The notes under the pieces were generated by a model. It saw only the letters and a program-made list of their open reading frames with translations. It was not told the origin of the DNA and searched no databases. Shown here in pieces: positions 6,923-15,883 of a stretch of 64,000 nt of DNA (position 1 is its first letter; each line of letters starts with the position of its first letter). The DNA comes from Stenotrophomonas maltophilia (GTDB taxonomy: Bacteria > Pseudomonadota > Gammaproteobacteria > Xanthomonadales > Xanthomonadaceae). The position numbers were made by a program, and so were the translations under genes. Location of the stretch: NCBI RefSeq assembly GCF_006970445.1, contig NZ_CP033877.1:504750-568749 (forward strand). Reading direction: 5' to 3'.

Positions 6923-9874
6923 ATGCCCGCGCTGAAACGGGCGTTGGCCCGGCCGCTGCGCGCCATCACCTGGGGCGGCGTGCTGCTGGGCGTACTGCTG
7001 GTGACCGGCCTGACCCTCATGCTGGTCAACGACCACCACCGCCGTCTGGAAGCGGCGCAGCGGCAGAGCCGGGCGCTGGCGGTGGGCAGCGAGCGCCTGC
7101 TGGCGCTGGAGCTGCGCAACCTGGAGCGGGCCATGACCGGCATCGCTGCCGACGCCGCCGAGGTGTTCCGCAGCGTGCCGGCGCAGGCGCCGGCCTTGCT
7201 GGATGCCTCCATCGGCGGCGTGCTGCGGCGGCATGCCGAGCTGCACAGCATCGTGGTGCTCGACAGCTATGGCCGAGCGCTGACGGCCGGCAAAGGTGAC
7301 CTGAACCTGCCGCTGTGGACCGATCCGCAGCGTCGTGGCCTGGGCAGTGCGCTGTACATCGGTCCGCCGCAGCGGGCCAGCGATGGCGGCTGGGTGGTCC
7401 CACTGGCGCTGCCGATGGCCGGTGAACGCTGGCTGCTGGCGCGGCTGCGCTGTGGCGAACTGCAACGCATCGTCGGCGGCCTCGATGTCGGCCCCAACGG
7501 CCTGGTTTCGATCAGTGATGCCGAGGGCTACATGCTGGCCCGCGTACCCGATCCACACGGCACGGTCGGCCGCCGCTACGACCTGCCGCATCGCGACCTG
7601 CTCGGCAAACAGGCGGTGGTCGAGCTGGGCAGCCTGCCGGGTGCGGTCGACGGCGTGCCGCGCATCATCACCATCAGCACGCTGGAGCGCAGCCCGCTGG
7701 CGGTGCAGGTTGGCCTGGCCGACGAGGACGTGCTCGCGCCCTGGTGGCCGTACCTGCAGGCGTCGGTGGCGATCGTACTGGCCTATATCGCGGTGTTGCT
7801 GGTGCTGCTGTACGCCGTGCGCCGCAGCACCCGCAGCCAGCAGGCGATGGCCGAGGAACTGAAGACGGGCCACGCCGAGCTGCGTCTTGCGCACCAGGTC
7901 GGTCGTGTCTGCACCTGGTACGTGGATGAGGACGCCGCACTGCTGCGCTGGTCGCCGCTGGCGCGCGAGATCTTTGGTGTGCAGACCGATGCGTTGCCGG
8001 TCGCCGATTTCTTTGCGCGGGTGCATCGCGATGATGCCGCGCGCCTGCAGCAGGCCTTTGACCAGGCCTTCGCCGGCGGCGCTGTGCTCGACCAGGTGTT
8101 CCGCCTGGTGCTGCCCGGGGGCGAGGTGCGCTGGGTGGGCGCGCGCGGGCAGCGGGTGGAAGTGGCCGACAGCGAGCGGCGCATGATCGGTGCGCTGACC
8201 GACCTGAGCGAGCGCTACCAGGCACGCGAGCAGGTGAGCGAGGTGGAACGCCGCTTCCGCCTGCTGTTCGACCGGAATCCGGCGCCGTTCTGGGTGTTCG
8301 ACCCGGATACGCTGCGCTTCATCGAGGTCAACGATGCCGCGGTGCGCCAGTACGGCTACAGCCGCGACGAGTTCCTGGCGATGAGCATCCTCGACATCCG
8401 TCCGCGCGAAGGCTGGGATGAGGTAAAGGGTGCGATCGCCAAGGCCCGCGTCGGCGAGCTGCAGGACGCCACCGTGCGCCTGCATCGGCGCAAGGATGGC
8501 AGCGTGTTCGAAGTGCGCGCTCACCTGTCCAGGCTCGATTTCGACGGCCAGCCCGCCTGCCTGGTGCTGGCCGAGGATGTCAGCGAACGGCTGGCCTACG
8601 AGCGTGACCTGGCCTACCAGGCACGGCACAACCCGGCCACCGGCCTGCTCAATGTGCGCGCCCTGACCGAGCAGCTGGACGAGCAGGACGAGGGCTACAC
8701 CATCGCCTTCGTGCAGCTGCGCGGCCTGCAGCTGGTGGCCGATACGCTGGGCCGCGAGATCGGCGATGCGGTGCTGCAGTCGATGGCGACCCGGCTCGGT
8801 GGCCTGGGCGCGCGCTGTGGCACGCTGGCGTTCCAGCCGGCGGAGGACTTCGTGTTCGCCATCGGTGCCGAGCACGATACCCAGCGCGTGCTGGACGACC
8901 TGCTGCAGATCGTGTCGGCGCCGATGCGTGGCAAGGATTCACTGCACCAGTTCGAGCCGCGTATCGGTGTGGCCGTGCACATCGCCGGTGACGGCCACAG
9001 TGCCGAGCAGGTGATCGGCATGGCCGCGCAGGCCGCGCACGCGGCACGCGCCGAAGGCAACGTGGTGGTCTGGTTCGATGCGGCGGTGACCACGCGGCTG
9101 GCCGACCGGCTGCGCCTGGCCGGACGCATCCATGCCGCCATCGACAACGAATTCCAGCTGTACTTCCAGCCGATCCGGCATGCCAGCGATGGCAGCCCGG
9201 CGGCACTGGAAGCACTGCTGCGCTGGCCGCAGGCCGACGGCAGTTTCATCCCGCCCAACGAGTTCATCCAGCTGTGCGAGGAAACCGGGCTGATCCTGGC
9301 GCTGGGCCGCTGGGTGATCCGCGCGGCGGCGAAGGCACAGCGCCGGCTGGTCGAGGCCGGTTGGGGCGAGCTGCCGATCGCGGTCAACGTGTCTGCCGTG
9401 CAGTTCTTCAACAGCGACCTGGTGGCCGAATTCACCCGTGCGCAGCAGGACTTTGGCCTGGCCCGCGGTGCGCTGCACGTGGAGCTGACCGAGAGCAGCC
9501 TGATGCGCAAGCCGGCGCAGGCGATGCAGACCATGCAGCGCCTGCACGAGCAGGGCATCAGTGTGTCGCTGGATGATTTCGGCACCGGCTATTCCAGCAT
9601 GTCCTACCTGCAGCACCTGCCGCTGGACATCCTGAAGATCGACCGCAGCTTCGTCGCCGACGTGGAAACCAATCCACGCAATGCCTCGATCTGCCGCGCG
9701 CTGTTGTCGCTGGGCCACAGCATGGGCCTGACCATCATCGCCGAGGGCGTGGAAACGCCGGGGCAGCTGGACTGGCTGGCTGCGCACGGTTGCGACCAGG
9801 TGCAGGGCTATCTGTTGGGGCGGCCTGCGCCGCTTGAACAGATCATCGACGCGCTGGATGAAGTGGCCGCCTAA
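6923..9874 (+). CDS. Membrane PAS-GGDEF-EAL protein, predicted c-di-GMP phosphodiesterase
   Basis: A 983-residue signalling protein. Order: TM helix (about 12-32), periplasmic sensor region, second TM helix near residue 280, two PAS domains, a GGDEF domain and a C-terminal EAL domain. The GGDEF signature is degraded to PAEDF, so cyclase activity is not expected. The EAL domain keeps its catalytic and metal ligands: EALLR, NVSAVQF, ELTESS, DDFGTGYSS, LKID and AEGVE. It is therefore likely an active c-di-GMP phosphodiesterase, possibly tuned by GTP binding to the degenerate domain. Start ATG 6923 follows AAGGAAG by 8 nt; longer frames upstream lack such a site. Confidence 0.92.
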   Translation: MPALKRALARPLRAITWGGVLLGVLLVTGLTLMLVNDHHRRLEAAQRQSRALAVGSERLLALELRNLERAMTGIAADAAEVFRSVPAQAPALLDASIGGVLRRHAELHSIVVLDSYGRALTAGKGDLNLPLWTDPQRRGLGSALYIGPPQRASDGGWVVPLALPMAGERWLLARLRCGELQRIVGGLDVGPNGLVSISDAEGYMLARVPDPHGTVGRRYDLPHRDLLGKQAVVELGSLPGAVDGVPRIITISTLERSPLAVQVGLADEDVLAPWWPYLQASVAIVLAYIAVLLVLLYAVRRSTRSQQAMAEELKTGHAELRLAHQVGRVCTWYVDEDAALLRWSPLAREIFGVQTDALPVADFFARVHRDDAARLQQAFDQAFAGGAVLDQVFRLVLPGGEVRWVGARGQRVEVADSERRMIGALTDLSERYQAREQVSEVERRFRLLFDRNPAPFWVFDPDTLRFIEVNDAAVRQYGYSRDEFLAMSILDIRPREGWDEVKGAIAKARVGELQDATVRLHRRKDGSVFEVRAHLSRLDFDGQPACLVLAEDVSERLAYERDLAYQARHNPATGLLNVRALTEQLDEQDEGYTIAFVQLRGLQLVADTLGREIGDAVLQSMATRLGGLGARCGTLAFQPAEDFVFAIGAEHDTQRVLDDLLQIVSAPMRGKDSLHQFEPRIGVAVHIAGDGHSAEQVIGMAAQAAHAARAEGNVVVWFDAAVTTRLADRLRLAGRIHAAIDNEFQLYFQPIRHASDGSPAALEALLRWPQADGSFIPPNEFIQLCEETGLILALGRWVIRAAAKAQRRLVEAGWGELPIAVNVSAVQFFNSDLVAEFTRAQQDFGLARGALHVELTESSLMRKPAQAMQTMQRLHEQGISVSLDDFGTGYSSMSYLQHLPLDILKIDRSFVADVETNPRNASICRALLSLGHSMGLTIIAEGVETPGQLDWLAAHGCDQVQGYLLGRPAPLEQIIDALDEVAA

Positions 9875-9877
9875 GTG

Positions 9878-9950
9878 GTAGTGCCGGCCGCTGGCCGGCA
9901 TTCGCCCAGGACCGGGATGTGTCTGATTGCCGGCCAGCGGCCGGCACTAC
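9878..9950. repeat. Inverted pair of SMAG palindromes
   Basis: GTAG plus TGCCGGCCGCTGGCCGGCA (9878-9900) faces its mirror copy ending CACTAC (9928-9950), separated by 27 nt. The pair lies between two convergent genes, where it may form one large stem in RNA. Confidence 0.85.
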
Positions 9951-9969
9951 CGGCAAGCGCCAGACTCGG

Positions 9970-10851
9970 CTACACCCCGGCCTCCACCAGGTGGTCGATG
10001 AAACTGCGCACCTTCGGTGCCAGGTGGCTGCGGCTGGTATAGACCGCGAAGATGCCGATCGGCGAGGCCTCCCATTCCGGCAGCACGCGCACCAGGCGAC
10101 CATCGGCCAGCGCGTCTTCCAGCAGGAAATCCGGCTGCAGGATCACGCCCATGCCGGCGATCGCCGCTTCACGCAGCACGTCGCCGTTGTTGGCGTGCAG
10201 CAGGCTGCTCACCGCCACCTTCACGTCACCGCCGGGCCCCTGCAGCGGCCAATGGTCGCCCGCGGCCCAGTAGCTGTAGCTCAGGCACGCATGATCCTGC
10301 AGGTCCTGCGGCGCCTGTGGCGTACCGCGTGCAGCCAGGTAGGCCGGCGCGGCGCACAGGCTCACCCGCGATTCGCCCAGGCGGCGGGCGATCAGGGTAG
10401 GGCCCGGCTCGCGGGTGATGCGGATGGCCACGTCGTAGCCTTCCTCGACCATGTCCACCAGGCGGTCGGACAGGGCCAGGTCCAGTTCGACCTGCGGGAA
10501 GCGTTCGCGGTAGCTGGCCAGCAGCGGGCCGAGACGGGCGATGCCCCAGCTGACCGGTGCGTTGATGCGCAGCGTGCCGGAGGGCTCCAGCGCCTGCGCA
10601 CCGATGCTGGCCTCCAGCGCGTCGAACTCGGCCAGCAGGCGCACGCATTGGGCGTAGTAGGCGGCGCCGGTGCTGGTGGGGCTGACCCGCCGCGTGGTGC
10701 GGTGGAGCAGGCGGGTGGACAGGCGCTTTTCCAGCGCGGCGACCTGGCGGGTGACGCCTGCCGTGGACATGTCCAGGGCCTGGGCGGCGGCGCTGAAGCC
10801 ATTGCGCTCGACCACCGCCACGAACACGCGCATCGCCTCGAGGGTATCCAT
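9970..10851 (-). CDS. LysR-family transcriptional regulator
   Basis: A 293-residue LysR-type regulator with an N-terminal winged helix-turn-helix (FSAAAQALDMSTAGVTRQVA, about residues 19-38) and a C-terminal substrate-binding domain. It is divergent from a DoxX/extradiol-dioxygenase pair, with a clean inverted repeat (10868-10895) between them; this is the usual arrangement for a LysR regulator and its target. ATG 10851 was chosen over the longer frame because AAAGG precedes it by about 8 nt. The inducer is unknown; an aromatic or quinone compound would fit the neighbours. Confidence 0.9.
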   Translation of the reverse strand: MDTLEAMRVFVAVVERNGFSAAAQALDMSTAGVTRQVAALEKRLSTRLLHRTTRRVSPTSTGAAYYAQCVRLLAEFDALEASIGAQALEPSGTLRINAPVSWGIARLGPLLASYRERFPQVELDLALSDRLVDMVEEGYDVAIRITREPGPTLIARRLGESRVSLCAAPAYLAARGTPQAPQDLQDHACLSYSYWAAGDHWPLQGPGGDVKVAVSSLLHANNGDVLREAAIAGMGVILQPDFLLEDALADGRLVRVLPEWEASPIGIFAVYTSRSHLAPKVRSFIDHLVEAGV

Positions 10852-10867
10852 TGTTGCGCCTTTTGAA

Positions 10868-10895
10868 ATAAATACGGTCAATCGATCGTATTTAT
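10868..10895. promoter_or_regulatory. LysR-type operator candidate
   Basis: ATAAATACG and its exact complement CGTATTTAT are separated by 10 nt, forming a symmetric AT-rich site in the divergent intergenic region. It contains the T-N11-A pattern expected of LysR binding sites. Its position near both start codons suits autoregulation and control of doxX. Confidence 0.6.
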
Positions 10896-10947
10896 CGTTC
10901 CGTGAAGGCGCAATAACCTGTACCCACTCCCTTCAAGGTGCTTTGCC

Positions 10948-11358
10948 ATGCACACCACGACCGCTCCTGTTTCGCCGCTGGCCCCGTACGGCGCCACCCT
11001 GCTGCGCCTGGCCCTGGGCGTGCTGTTCCTGGTCCATGCGCTGACCAAGCTGCTGGTATTCACCCCGGCCGGTACGGCGGCGTTCTTCGAGTCTCTGGGC
11101 CTGCCCGGTGTGCTCGGCTACCTCACCATCGGCGTCGAGCTGGTGATCACCGTCGCGCTGCTGCTGGGTATTTACGCGCGCTGGGTGGGCCTGGTCGGCG
11201 TGCCGCTGCTGCTGGGCACCATCGTCACCGTGCACGGCGCCAACGGCTTCGGTTTCGCCAATGCCGGCGGCGGCTGGGAATACCCGGCGTTCTGGGCGCT
11301 GGCGCTGGTGGTGCTGTTCCTGGTCGGCGACGGCAAGTGGACCGTGCGTTCGCGCTGA
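10948..11358 (+). CDS. DoxX family membrane protein
   Basis: A 136-residue integral membrane protein with four hydrophobic segments, matching the DoxX family. It begins a two-gene unit with the extradiol dioxygenase at 11390. DoxX-like proteins paired with ring-cleaving dioxygenases are seen in catechol and quinone stress loci (for example catDE of Bacillus), so a role in handling electrophilic aromatics is an inference from context. AAGG lies upstream of ATG 10948. Confidence 0.87.
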   Translation: MHTTTAPVSPLAPYGATLLRLALGVLFLVHALTKLLVFTPAGTAAFFESLGLPGVLGYLTIGVELVITVALLLGIYARWVGLVGVPLLLGTIVTVHGANGFGFANAGGGWEYPAFWALALVVLFLVGDGKWTVRSR

Positions 11359-11389
11359 TCGCCGCCTGATCCTGCAACTGGAGAATTCC

Positions 11390-12178
11390 ATGTCCCGCCT
11401 GCCTTCGCTGTACATCTCCCATGGTTCGCCGATGACCGCCCTGCATCCGGGCCAGGTCGGTGTGCGCCTGGCCGAGCTGGCGCGCGACCTGCCGACGCCG
11501 CGTGCCATCGTGATGGCCTCGGCGCATTGGCTGGGCCGGCAACCGCTGGTCGGCGCGCATCCGCAGCCGCCCACCATCCACGACTTCGGTGGCTTCCCGC
11601 GCGCGCTGTTCGAACTGCAGTACCCGGCGCCGGGTGATCCGGCGCTGGCCGAAGAGGTGGCCGGCCGCATCGCCGCCGCCGGCCTGCCGGTGGCACTCGA
11701 CCCGCAGCGTGGCCTCGACCATGGCGCGTGGGTGCCGCTGCGGCTGCTGCGCCCGCAGGCCGACATCCCGGTGGTACCGCTGTCGATCCAGCCGCTGCTC
11801 GGCCCCGAGCACCAGTTCGCGCTGGGCCGCGCGCTGGCGCCGCTGCGCGAGCAGGGCGTGCTGCTGGTCGGCTCGGGCAGCATCACCCACAACCTGCACG
11901 ACTGGGGCGACTACCAGGACGGCAAGGAAGCGCCGTACGTGCGGCCCTTCATCGAGTGGGTGGAGCAGCGCCTGGCCGCCGACGACCGCCAGGCCTTGCT
12001 CGATTACCGCCGGCAGGCGCCGTTCGCCGAACGCGCGCACCCGACCGATGAGCACCTGCTGCCGCTGTTCTTCGCGATGGGCGCGGCCGGCGAGGGCGGT
12101 TTCGGTGCACGCCGCATCGACGCCGGCATCGATGCCGGCTTCCTCGCCATGGATCTGTACCGCTTCGACGGGGCATGA
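11390..12178 (+). CDS. ygiD: DODA-type (class III) extradiol ring-cleavage dioxygenase
   Basis: A 262-residue LigB/DODA-type dioxygenase related to YgiD. Likely metal-ligand and active-site histidines are visible: His 11 in ISHGSP, His 46 in ASAHW, His 111 in LDHGAW and His 167 in SITHNL. The family opens catecholic rings using Fe or Zn. It lies 31 bp after doxX and is probably co-transcribed under the divergent LysR regulator. ATG 11390 follows GGAG by about 7 nt. The exact substrate is not predictable. Confidence 0.87.
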   Translation: MSRLPSLYISHGSPMTALHPGQVGVRLAELARDLPTPRAIVMASAHWLGRQPLVGAHPQPPTIHDFGGFPRALFELQYPAPGDPALAEEVAGRIAAAGLPVALDPQRGLDHGAWVPLRLLRPQADIPVVPLSIQPLLGPEHQFALGRALAPLREQGVLLVGSGSITHNLHDWGDYQDGKEAPYVRPFIEWVEQRLAADDRQALLDYRRQAPFAERAHPTDEHLLPLFFAMGAAGEGGFGARRIDAGIDAGFLAMDLYRFDGA

Positions 12179-12295
12179 GCCGGGGCTGACGCGCGGCGGC
12201 CCCGGCCGTCGCGGTCATGGCCGCATGTGGTAGTTTTTTCCGGGTTTCCGGCGCTGGCCCTCGAGCCTCCCCGCGCGCCGCTTCCTGGAAGAAGC

Positions 12296-13945
12296 ATGCA
12301 TACCATTGAAGTCGTCCTGGCGATGCTGGTGGCCGTTGTCGCCAGCGGCTACCTGGTTCGCGTCCTCCCGTTCTCGTTGCCGCTGCCGCTGGTGCAGATC
12401 GGGCTGGGCGCGGTGATCGCCGGGGTGTTCAACCGCGGCCATGCGCTGGAGCCGGAGGTGTTCTTCCTGCTGTTCCTGCCACCGTTGCTGTTCCTGGATG
12501 GCTGGCGCATCCCCAAGCAGGGCCTGTTCCGCGACAAGGGCGCGATCCTCGAACTGGCGTTCGGCCTGGTGGTGTTCACCGTGATCGGTGCCGGCCTGCT
12601 GATCCACTGGATGATTCCGGTGATGCCGTTGGCGGTGTGCTTCGCGCTGGCGGCCATCGTCTCGCCGACCGACCCGGTGGCGGTCGGGGCGATCGCCTCC
12701 AAGGCACCGATCCCGAAGCGGCTGATGCACATCCTGGAAGGCGAGTCGCTGCTCAACGATGCGTCCGGCCTGGTCTGCTTCCGTTTCGCGGTGGCGGCGG
12801 TGATGACCGGCTCCTTCTCGCTGGCCACGGCCTCGCTGACCTTCCTGTGGGTGGCGGTGGCCGGCCTTGCCGTGGGCGTGGCGGTCACCCTGGGCGTATC
12901 CACGTTCCAGCGCTGGTTGTGGCGCCGCTTCGGCGAGGAGCCGGGTGCGGCGATGCTGGTCAACCTGCTGATCCCGTTCGCGGCCTATCTGCTGGCCGAA
13001 GAAATCCATGCCTCGGGCATCCTCGCCGCCGTGGCGGCCGGTATCGCGATGAGCTATGTGGAGCTGACCGGCCGTGTCTCGGGCAGCATGCGCGTGCAGC
13101 GTGCGGGGGTCTGGAACATGCTGCAGTTCAGCTTCAACGGCATCATGTTCGTGCTGCTGGGCGAGCAGCTGCCGGGCATCGTAGAACGCGCCACCACCAC
13201 CATGAACGAGTCCGGCCACCAGAGTGCGTGGTGGCTGGTGGTGTACGTGGTGGTGATCAACCTGGCGTTGATTACATTGCGCCTGTTGTGGGTATGGCTG
13301 TCGCTGCGCTGGAACCTGCTGCGCGCGCGTCGGCGTGGCCTGGAGCGGGGCGAGGCACCGAACTGGCGCATCGTGGTGGCGACTTCGGTGGCCGGCGTGC
13401 GCGGCGCGATCACCCTGGCCGGTGTGTTGACCCTGCCGCTGTTCCTGCCCGATGGCAGCGCGTTCCCGGCACGCGACCTGGTGATCTTCCTGGCGGCGGC
13501 GGTGATCCTGTTCTCGCTGATCGGCGCCAGCGTGGCGCTGCCGCAGCTGCTGAAAGGCCTGCAGCTGCCTGCCGATTCGGGCGAGCGCAAGGAAGAGGAC
13601 CTGGCACGCAAGCTGTCCTCCAAGGCTGCGCTGGCCGGGGTCGAACGCATGCGCCAGCAGCTGGTGATGAACCAGAACACCGAGAACGTGCAGCTGTACA
13701 ACGACGCCGCCTCGCGGGTGAGCCTGCTGTACCAGCGGCACCTGGAGAAGGACAACGACGGGCCCGACGTGGACCCGGAGAAGGTGCGGCGCATGGAACT
13801 GGGTTACCGCCAGCTGCGCAGCGCCGGCCTCAATGCCGAGCGCGAGGAGCTGTTCCGGTTGACCCGGCGCGGGGTGATCTCCGATGAGATCTCGCGGCGC
13901 CTGATCCGCAACCTGGACCTGCTGGAATCGCGCAAGCGCGAATGA
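12296..13945 (+). CDS. CPA1-type Na+/H+ antiporter
   Basis: A 549-residue cation/proton antiporter of the CPA1 (NhaP/YjcE-like) family in the inner membrane. About twelve hydrophobic segments occupy residues 1-420, including the family stretch SPTDPVAVGAIASKAP near residue 122 and LNDASGLVCF near residue 154. A charged cytoplasmic tail of about 130 residues follows. ATG 12296 was chosen because GGAAGAAG stands just before it; the longer frame has no such signal. It is monocistronic and should support pH and sodium homeostasis. Confidence 0.9.
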   Translation: MHTIEVVLAMLVAVVASGYLVRVLPFSLPLPLVQIGLGAVIAGVFNRGHALEPEVFFLLFLPPLLFLDGWRIPKQGLFRDKGAILELAFGLVVFTVIGAGLLIHWMIPVMPLAVCFALAAIVSPTDPVAVGAIASKAPIPKRLMHILEGESLLNDASGLVCFRFAVAAVMTGSFSLATASLTFLWVAVAGLAVGVAVTLGVSTFQRWLWRRFGEEPGAAMLVNLLIPFAAYLLAEEIHASGILAAVAAGIAMSYVELTGRVSGSMRVQRAGVWNMLQFSFNGIMFVLLGEQLPGIVERATTTMNESGHQSAWWLVVYVVVINLALITLRLLWVWLSLRWNLLRARRRGLERGEAPNWRIVVATSVAGVRGAITLAGVLTLPLFLPDGSAFPARDLVIFLAAAVILFSLIGASVALPQLLKGLQLPADSGERKEEDLARKLSSKAALAGVERMRQQLVMNQNTENVQLYNDAASRVSLLYQRHLEKDNDGPDVDPEKVRRMELGYRQLRSAGLNAEREELFRLTRRGVISDEISRRLIRNLDLLESRKRE

Positions 13946-13973
13946 CGCTGTGGTCGGGTACCGTTGATCGGGA

Positions 13974-14004
13974 TCAGATCCCTTTCCGCAGGAAAGGGAT
14001 CTGA
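13974..14004. terminator. 14-bp inverted repeat after the antiporter gene
   Basis: TCAGATCCCTTTCC and its perfect complement are separated by GCA and followed by CCCC. It lies between the antiporter gene and the convergent DUF3297 gene and could stop transcription from either side. A similar TCAGAGCCC element occurs at 19107-19137, suggesting a dispersed hairpin family. Confidence 0.55.
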
Positions 14005-14026
14005 CCCCAGGATCCGGGAGCCGTGC

Positions 14027-14275
14027 TTATTCCGGCTTCGTTTCCAGGAAGTACGCCTCGACCTTGCCCTTGACCTTGATGGTCATCGGGTTGCCGCGGC
14101 GGTCACGGGCCTTGCCGGCCTGCACGCGGATCCAGCCTTCGCTGACCGAGTATTCCTCGACGTTGTCGCGCTCGACATCGTTGAAACGCACGCCGACGCC
14201 GCGCTCCAGCGCCTGCGCATCATGGAAGGGGCTGGCCGGGTTGATCGCCAGGTGGTCGGGAGGGGTATCGCTCAT
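14027..14275 (-). CDS. DUF3297 family protein
   Basis: A small 82-residue protein matching DUF3297, an uncharacterised family common in proteobacteria. The sequence is soluble, with no signal peptide, and includes HDAQALERGVGVRFND and a basic central stretch. A longer reading frame continues upstream, but ATG 14275 with the MSDTPPDHL N-terminus is the family-like start. The gene is divergent from the acidic protein at 14366. Function is unknown. Confidence 0.82.
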   Translation of the reverse strand: MSDTPPDHLAINPASPFHDAQALERGVGVRFNDVERDNVEEYSVSEGWIRVQAGKARDRRGNPMTIKVKGKVEAYFLETKPE

Positions 14276-14365
14276 CGCTTCATTCACAGTGACGGCCACC
14301 AAGGCCGGCTTCAGCGGCACAGGATAAACCGTAGAATGCCGGCCTGCCCCAGAGGAAGTTCCGCC

Positions 14366-14908
14366 ATGCCCGACAACAGCGACTATTTCGACTTCGAGGA
14401 AGACGCCCACGATTTCGACGAGGACGATTTCGAGGCGCGGGTCTGGAACCTGCTGGTGCTGATCAACCCGGGCGACGAAGAGCTGGCCCTGCAGCAGTTC
14501 AACCGCTGGCGCGAGCACTTGGCCGAGGACGGGCAGCCGCTGGAGGCGGACAGTGACTGGGTGCCGGCGCTGTTCACGGCCATTGCCTGGCAGTCCGGCT
14601 TCGAGGTCGAGCGCGATGACCTGGAATCGCTGCAGTCGGCGGTGAACGAGCTGTCGGCGCGCTTCAACCTGCAGCTGGATTGGGGCGGCGACCTGGATGA
14701 CGAGGATTTCGCCGCCGACCTGGATGGCGTGCAGCTGATGTCCACTGCCTTCGACCGCCTGCGCGAGCACAACTACACGCTGTGGAGCGTCGACGCGGGG
14801 AGTGATGGCTTTACCGGCTGGATGGCGCTGACCCGCGACGACGATGCGCTGCTGGCACTGTGTTCGCTGCTGAACCTGGAAGTGCGGCTGGGCAGCGACC
14901 CGTTCTGA
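14366..14908 (+). CDS. Acidic cytosolic protein, DUF6630-like
   Basis: A 180-residue strongly acidic protein. The first 30 residues are rich in Asp and Glu, and a second acidic patch (DLDDEDFAADLD) lies near residue 115. It has no signal or membrane segment. It resembles the DUF6630 family, with no assigned function. ATG 14366 follows AGAGGAAG by 7-8 nt, although the open frame extends far upstream into the DUF3297 region. It is a single gene between divergent and convergent neighbours. Confidence 0.78.
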   Translation: MPDNSDYFDFEEDAHDFDEDDFEARVWNLLVLINPGDEELALQQFNRWREHLAEDGQPLEADSDWVPALFTAIAWQSGFEVERDDLESLQSAVNELSARFNLQLDWGGDLDDEDFAADLDGVQLMSTAFDRLREHNYTLWSVDAGSDGFTGWMALTRDDDALLALCSLLNLEVRLGSDPF

Positions 14909-14964
14909 GCAGGGCAGGTGGGTAGCCCCAGTCACCACAGCAAGCGGTAGCCCCCAACGCCTGC

Positions 14965-15240
14965 CTATGGCTGGTATTGCGCCCTGGCGTTGGCGATCAC
15001 GGCTTTGACCAGCTCGCGGTCGGTGTGCCGGGAAATCGCCCGCGCACCGAGTGCGATCGCCTGCCCGCGCAGCTCGGCCGTGACATCGTAGTGGGCGCCG
15101 CTGGCCTTGTTCTGGAAGGCCCGCGGGGGGATGCCGAGCTGCGCCGCCATCGCGTGCAGCTCGGCCAGGGTGTCGGCCATCAGGTGCGCCCAGCGCTGTC
15201 CGCGCCAGGGATGCACCGCGTCATCGACGTAGACCGCCAC
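14965..15240 (-). CDS. DUF4031 domain protein
   Basis: A 91-residue protein carrying the DUF4031 signature: VYVDDAVHPWRG at the start, LGIPPRAFQ in the middle and HYDVTAELR followed by GARAISRH. Start GTG 15240 is inferred because the family domain begins immediately after it; no ATG is available before the domain. It lies 13 nt after the preceding gene (15254-15742) and is probably translated by coupling. Function is unknown. Confidence 0.78.
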   Translation of the reverse strand: MAVYVDDAVHPWRGQRWAHLMADTLAELHAMAAQLGIPPRAFQNKASGAHYDVTAELRGQAIALGARAISRHTDRELVKAVIANARAQYQP

Positions 15241-15253
15241 CGCCGCAGCCGGT

Positions 15254-15742
15254 TCAGGCCTGCGGCTTGCTGTCGCTGTCAGCGGCCGGGGTGGCCTCGG
15301 CAGCGGCGTCTTCGGCCACCTCGGCCTCGGCGGCTTCGCCTTCCTCGCCCTCTTCGGCGTCGACGCCTTCGAACTCGGCGACCAGCTTGTCCAGGTACTC
15401 GTCAGCGGTCTGGCCAGCGTCGGCAGCCAGGGTGTCCAGCAGCTTCTGCAGCAGCTCGGAGTATTCCAGGTTGACCTTGCGGCCTTCCTTCTCCTGGACG
15501 TTGGCCAGGTGCTTGAGCATGGCCAGCATCGGCACCGGGTTCTCGGCGTTGCCCATGGTCTGGCCGCCGATGGCCAGCAGCCACTCACGGCCCTGCAGGC
15601 CGATGGCCGCGACCACCTGGCCGTCTTCGCTGGTCAGCACGGCATGGTTCTGCACCTGCTGCTGGGCGTTCAGGCGGAGGAACGGGCGCTTGCCCTGCTG
15701 CTTCTTGCGCTTGTCGCGCTTGGCCTTGGAGGACTGGGACAT
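15254..15742 (-). CDS. Hypothetical protein with basic N-terminus and acidic C-terminus
   Basis: A 162-residue protein I cannot assign. Residues 1-25 are rich in Lys and Arg, the middle (about 30-110) looks like a compact alpha/beta domain, and the C-terminal 45 residues are a low-complexity Glu/Ala tail. The charge asymmetry could suit nucleic-acid or ribosome contact, but that is inference only. Start ATG 15742 gives the N-terminus MSQSSKAKRD; the upstream extension lies in a palindromic repeat. It is coupled to the DUF4031 gene downstream. Confidence 0.72.
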   Translation of the reverse strand: MSQSSKAKRDKRKKQQGKRPFLRLNAQQQVQNHAVLTSEDGQVVAAIGLQGREWLLAIGGQTMGNAENPVPMLAMLKHLANVQEKEGRKVNLEYSELLQKLLDTLAADAGQTADEYLDKLVAEFEGVDAEEGEEGEAAEAEVAEDAAAEATPAADSDSKPQA

Positions 15743-15818
15743 GGGGTGGGTCACCTGAAAACGGAAAGACCGCCATTGTAGCGGGTGCTGCAGCGTGCGC
15801 TCGCCGGGCATGGCCTTG

Positions 15819-15880
15819 GTGGGTGCGGACCTTGGTCCGCACGCTCTGTGCCCGATGTGCGGACCAAGGTCCGCACCCAC
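15819..15880. repeat. Facing pair of GTGCGGACC palindromes
   Basis: Two 20-bp perfect palindromes (15823-15842 and 15857-15876), GTGCGGACC with GGTCCGCAC, are flanked by GTGG and CCAC respectively and form an inverted pair. They are SMAG-like variants lying directly after the motB stop codon. Confidence 0.7.
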
Positions 15881-15883
15881 CGT

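Noticed and set aside
4644..6935. A 763-codon + frame opposite the M13 peptidase
   Set aside because: Typical long antisense frame of GC-rich DNA with no recognisable domains.
6755..8875. A 706-codon minus frame opposite the EAL protein
   Set aside because: His/Gln/Ala-rich shadow of the coding strand; no ribosome site or domain.
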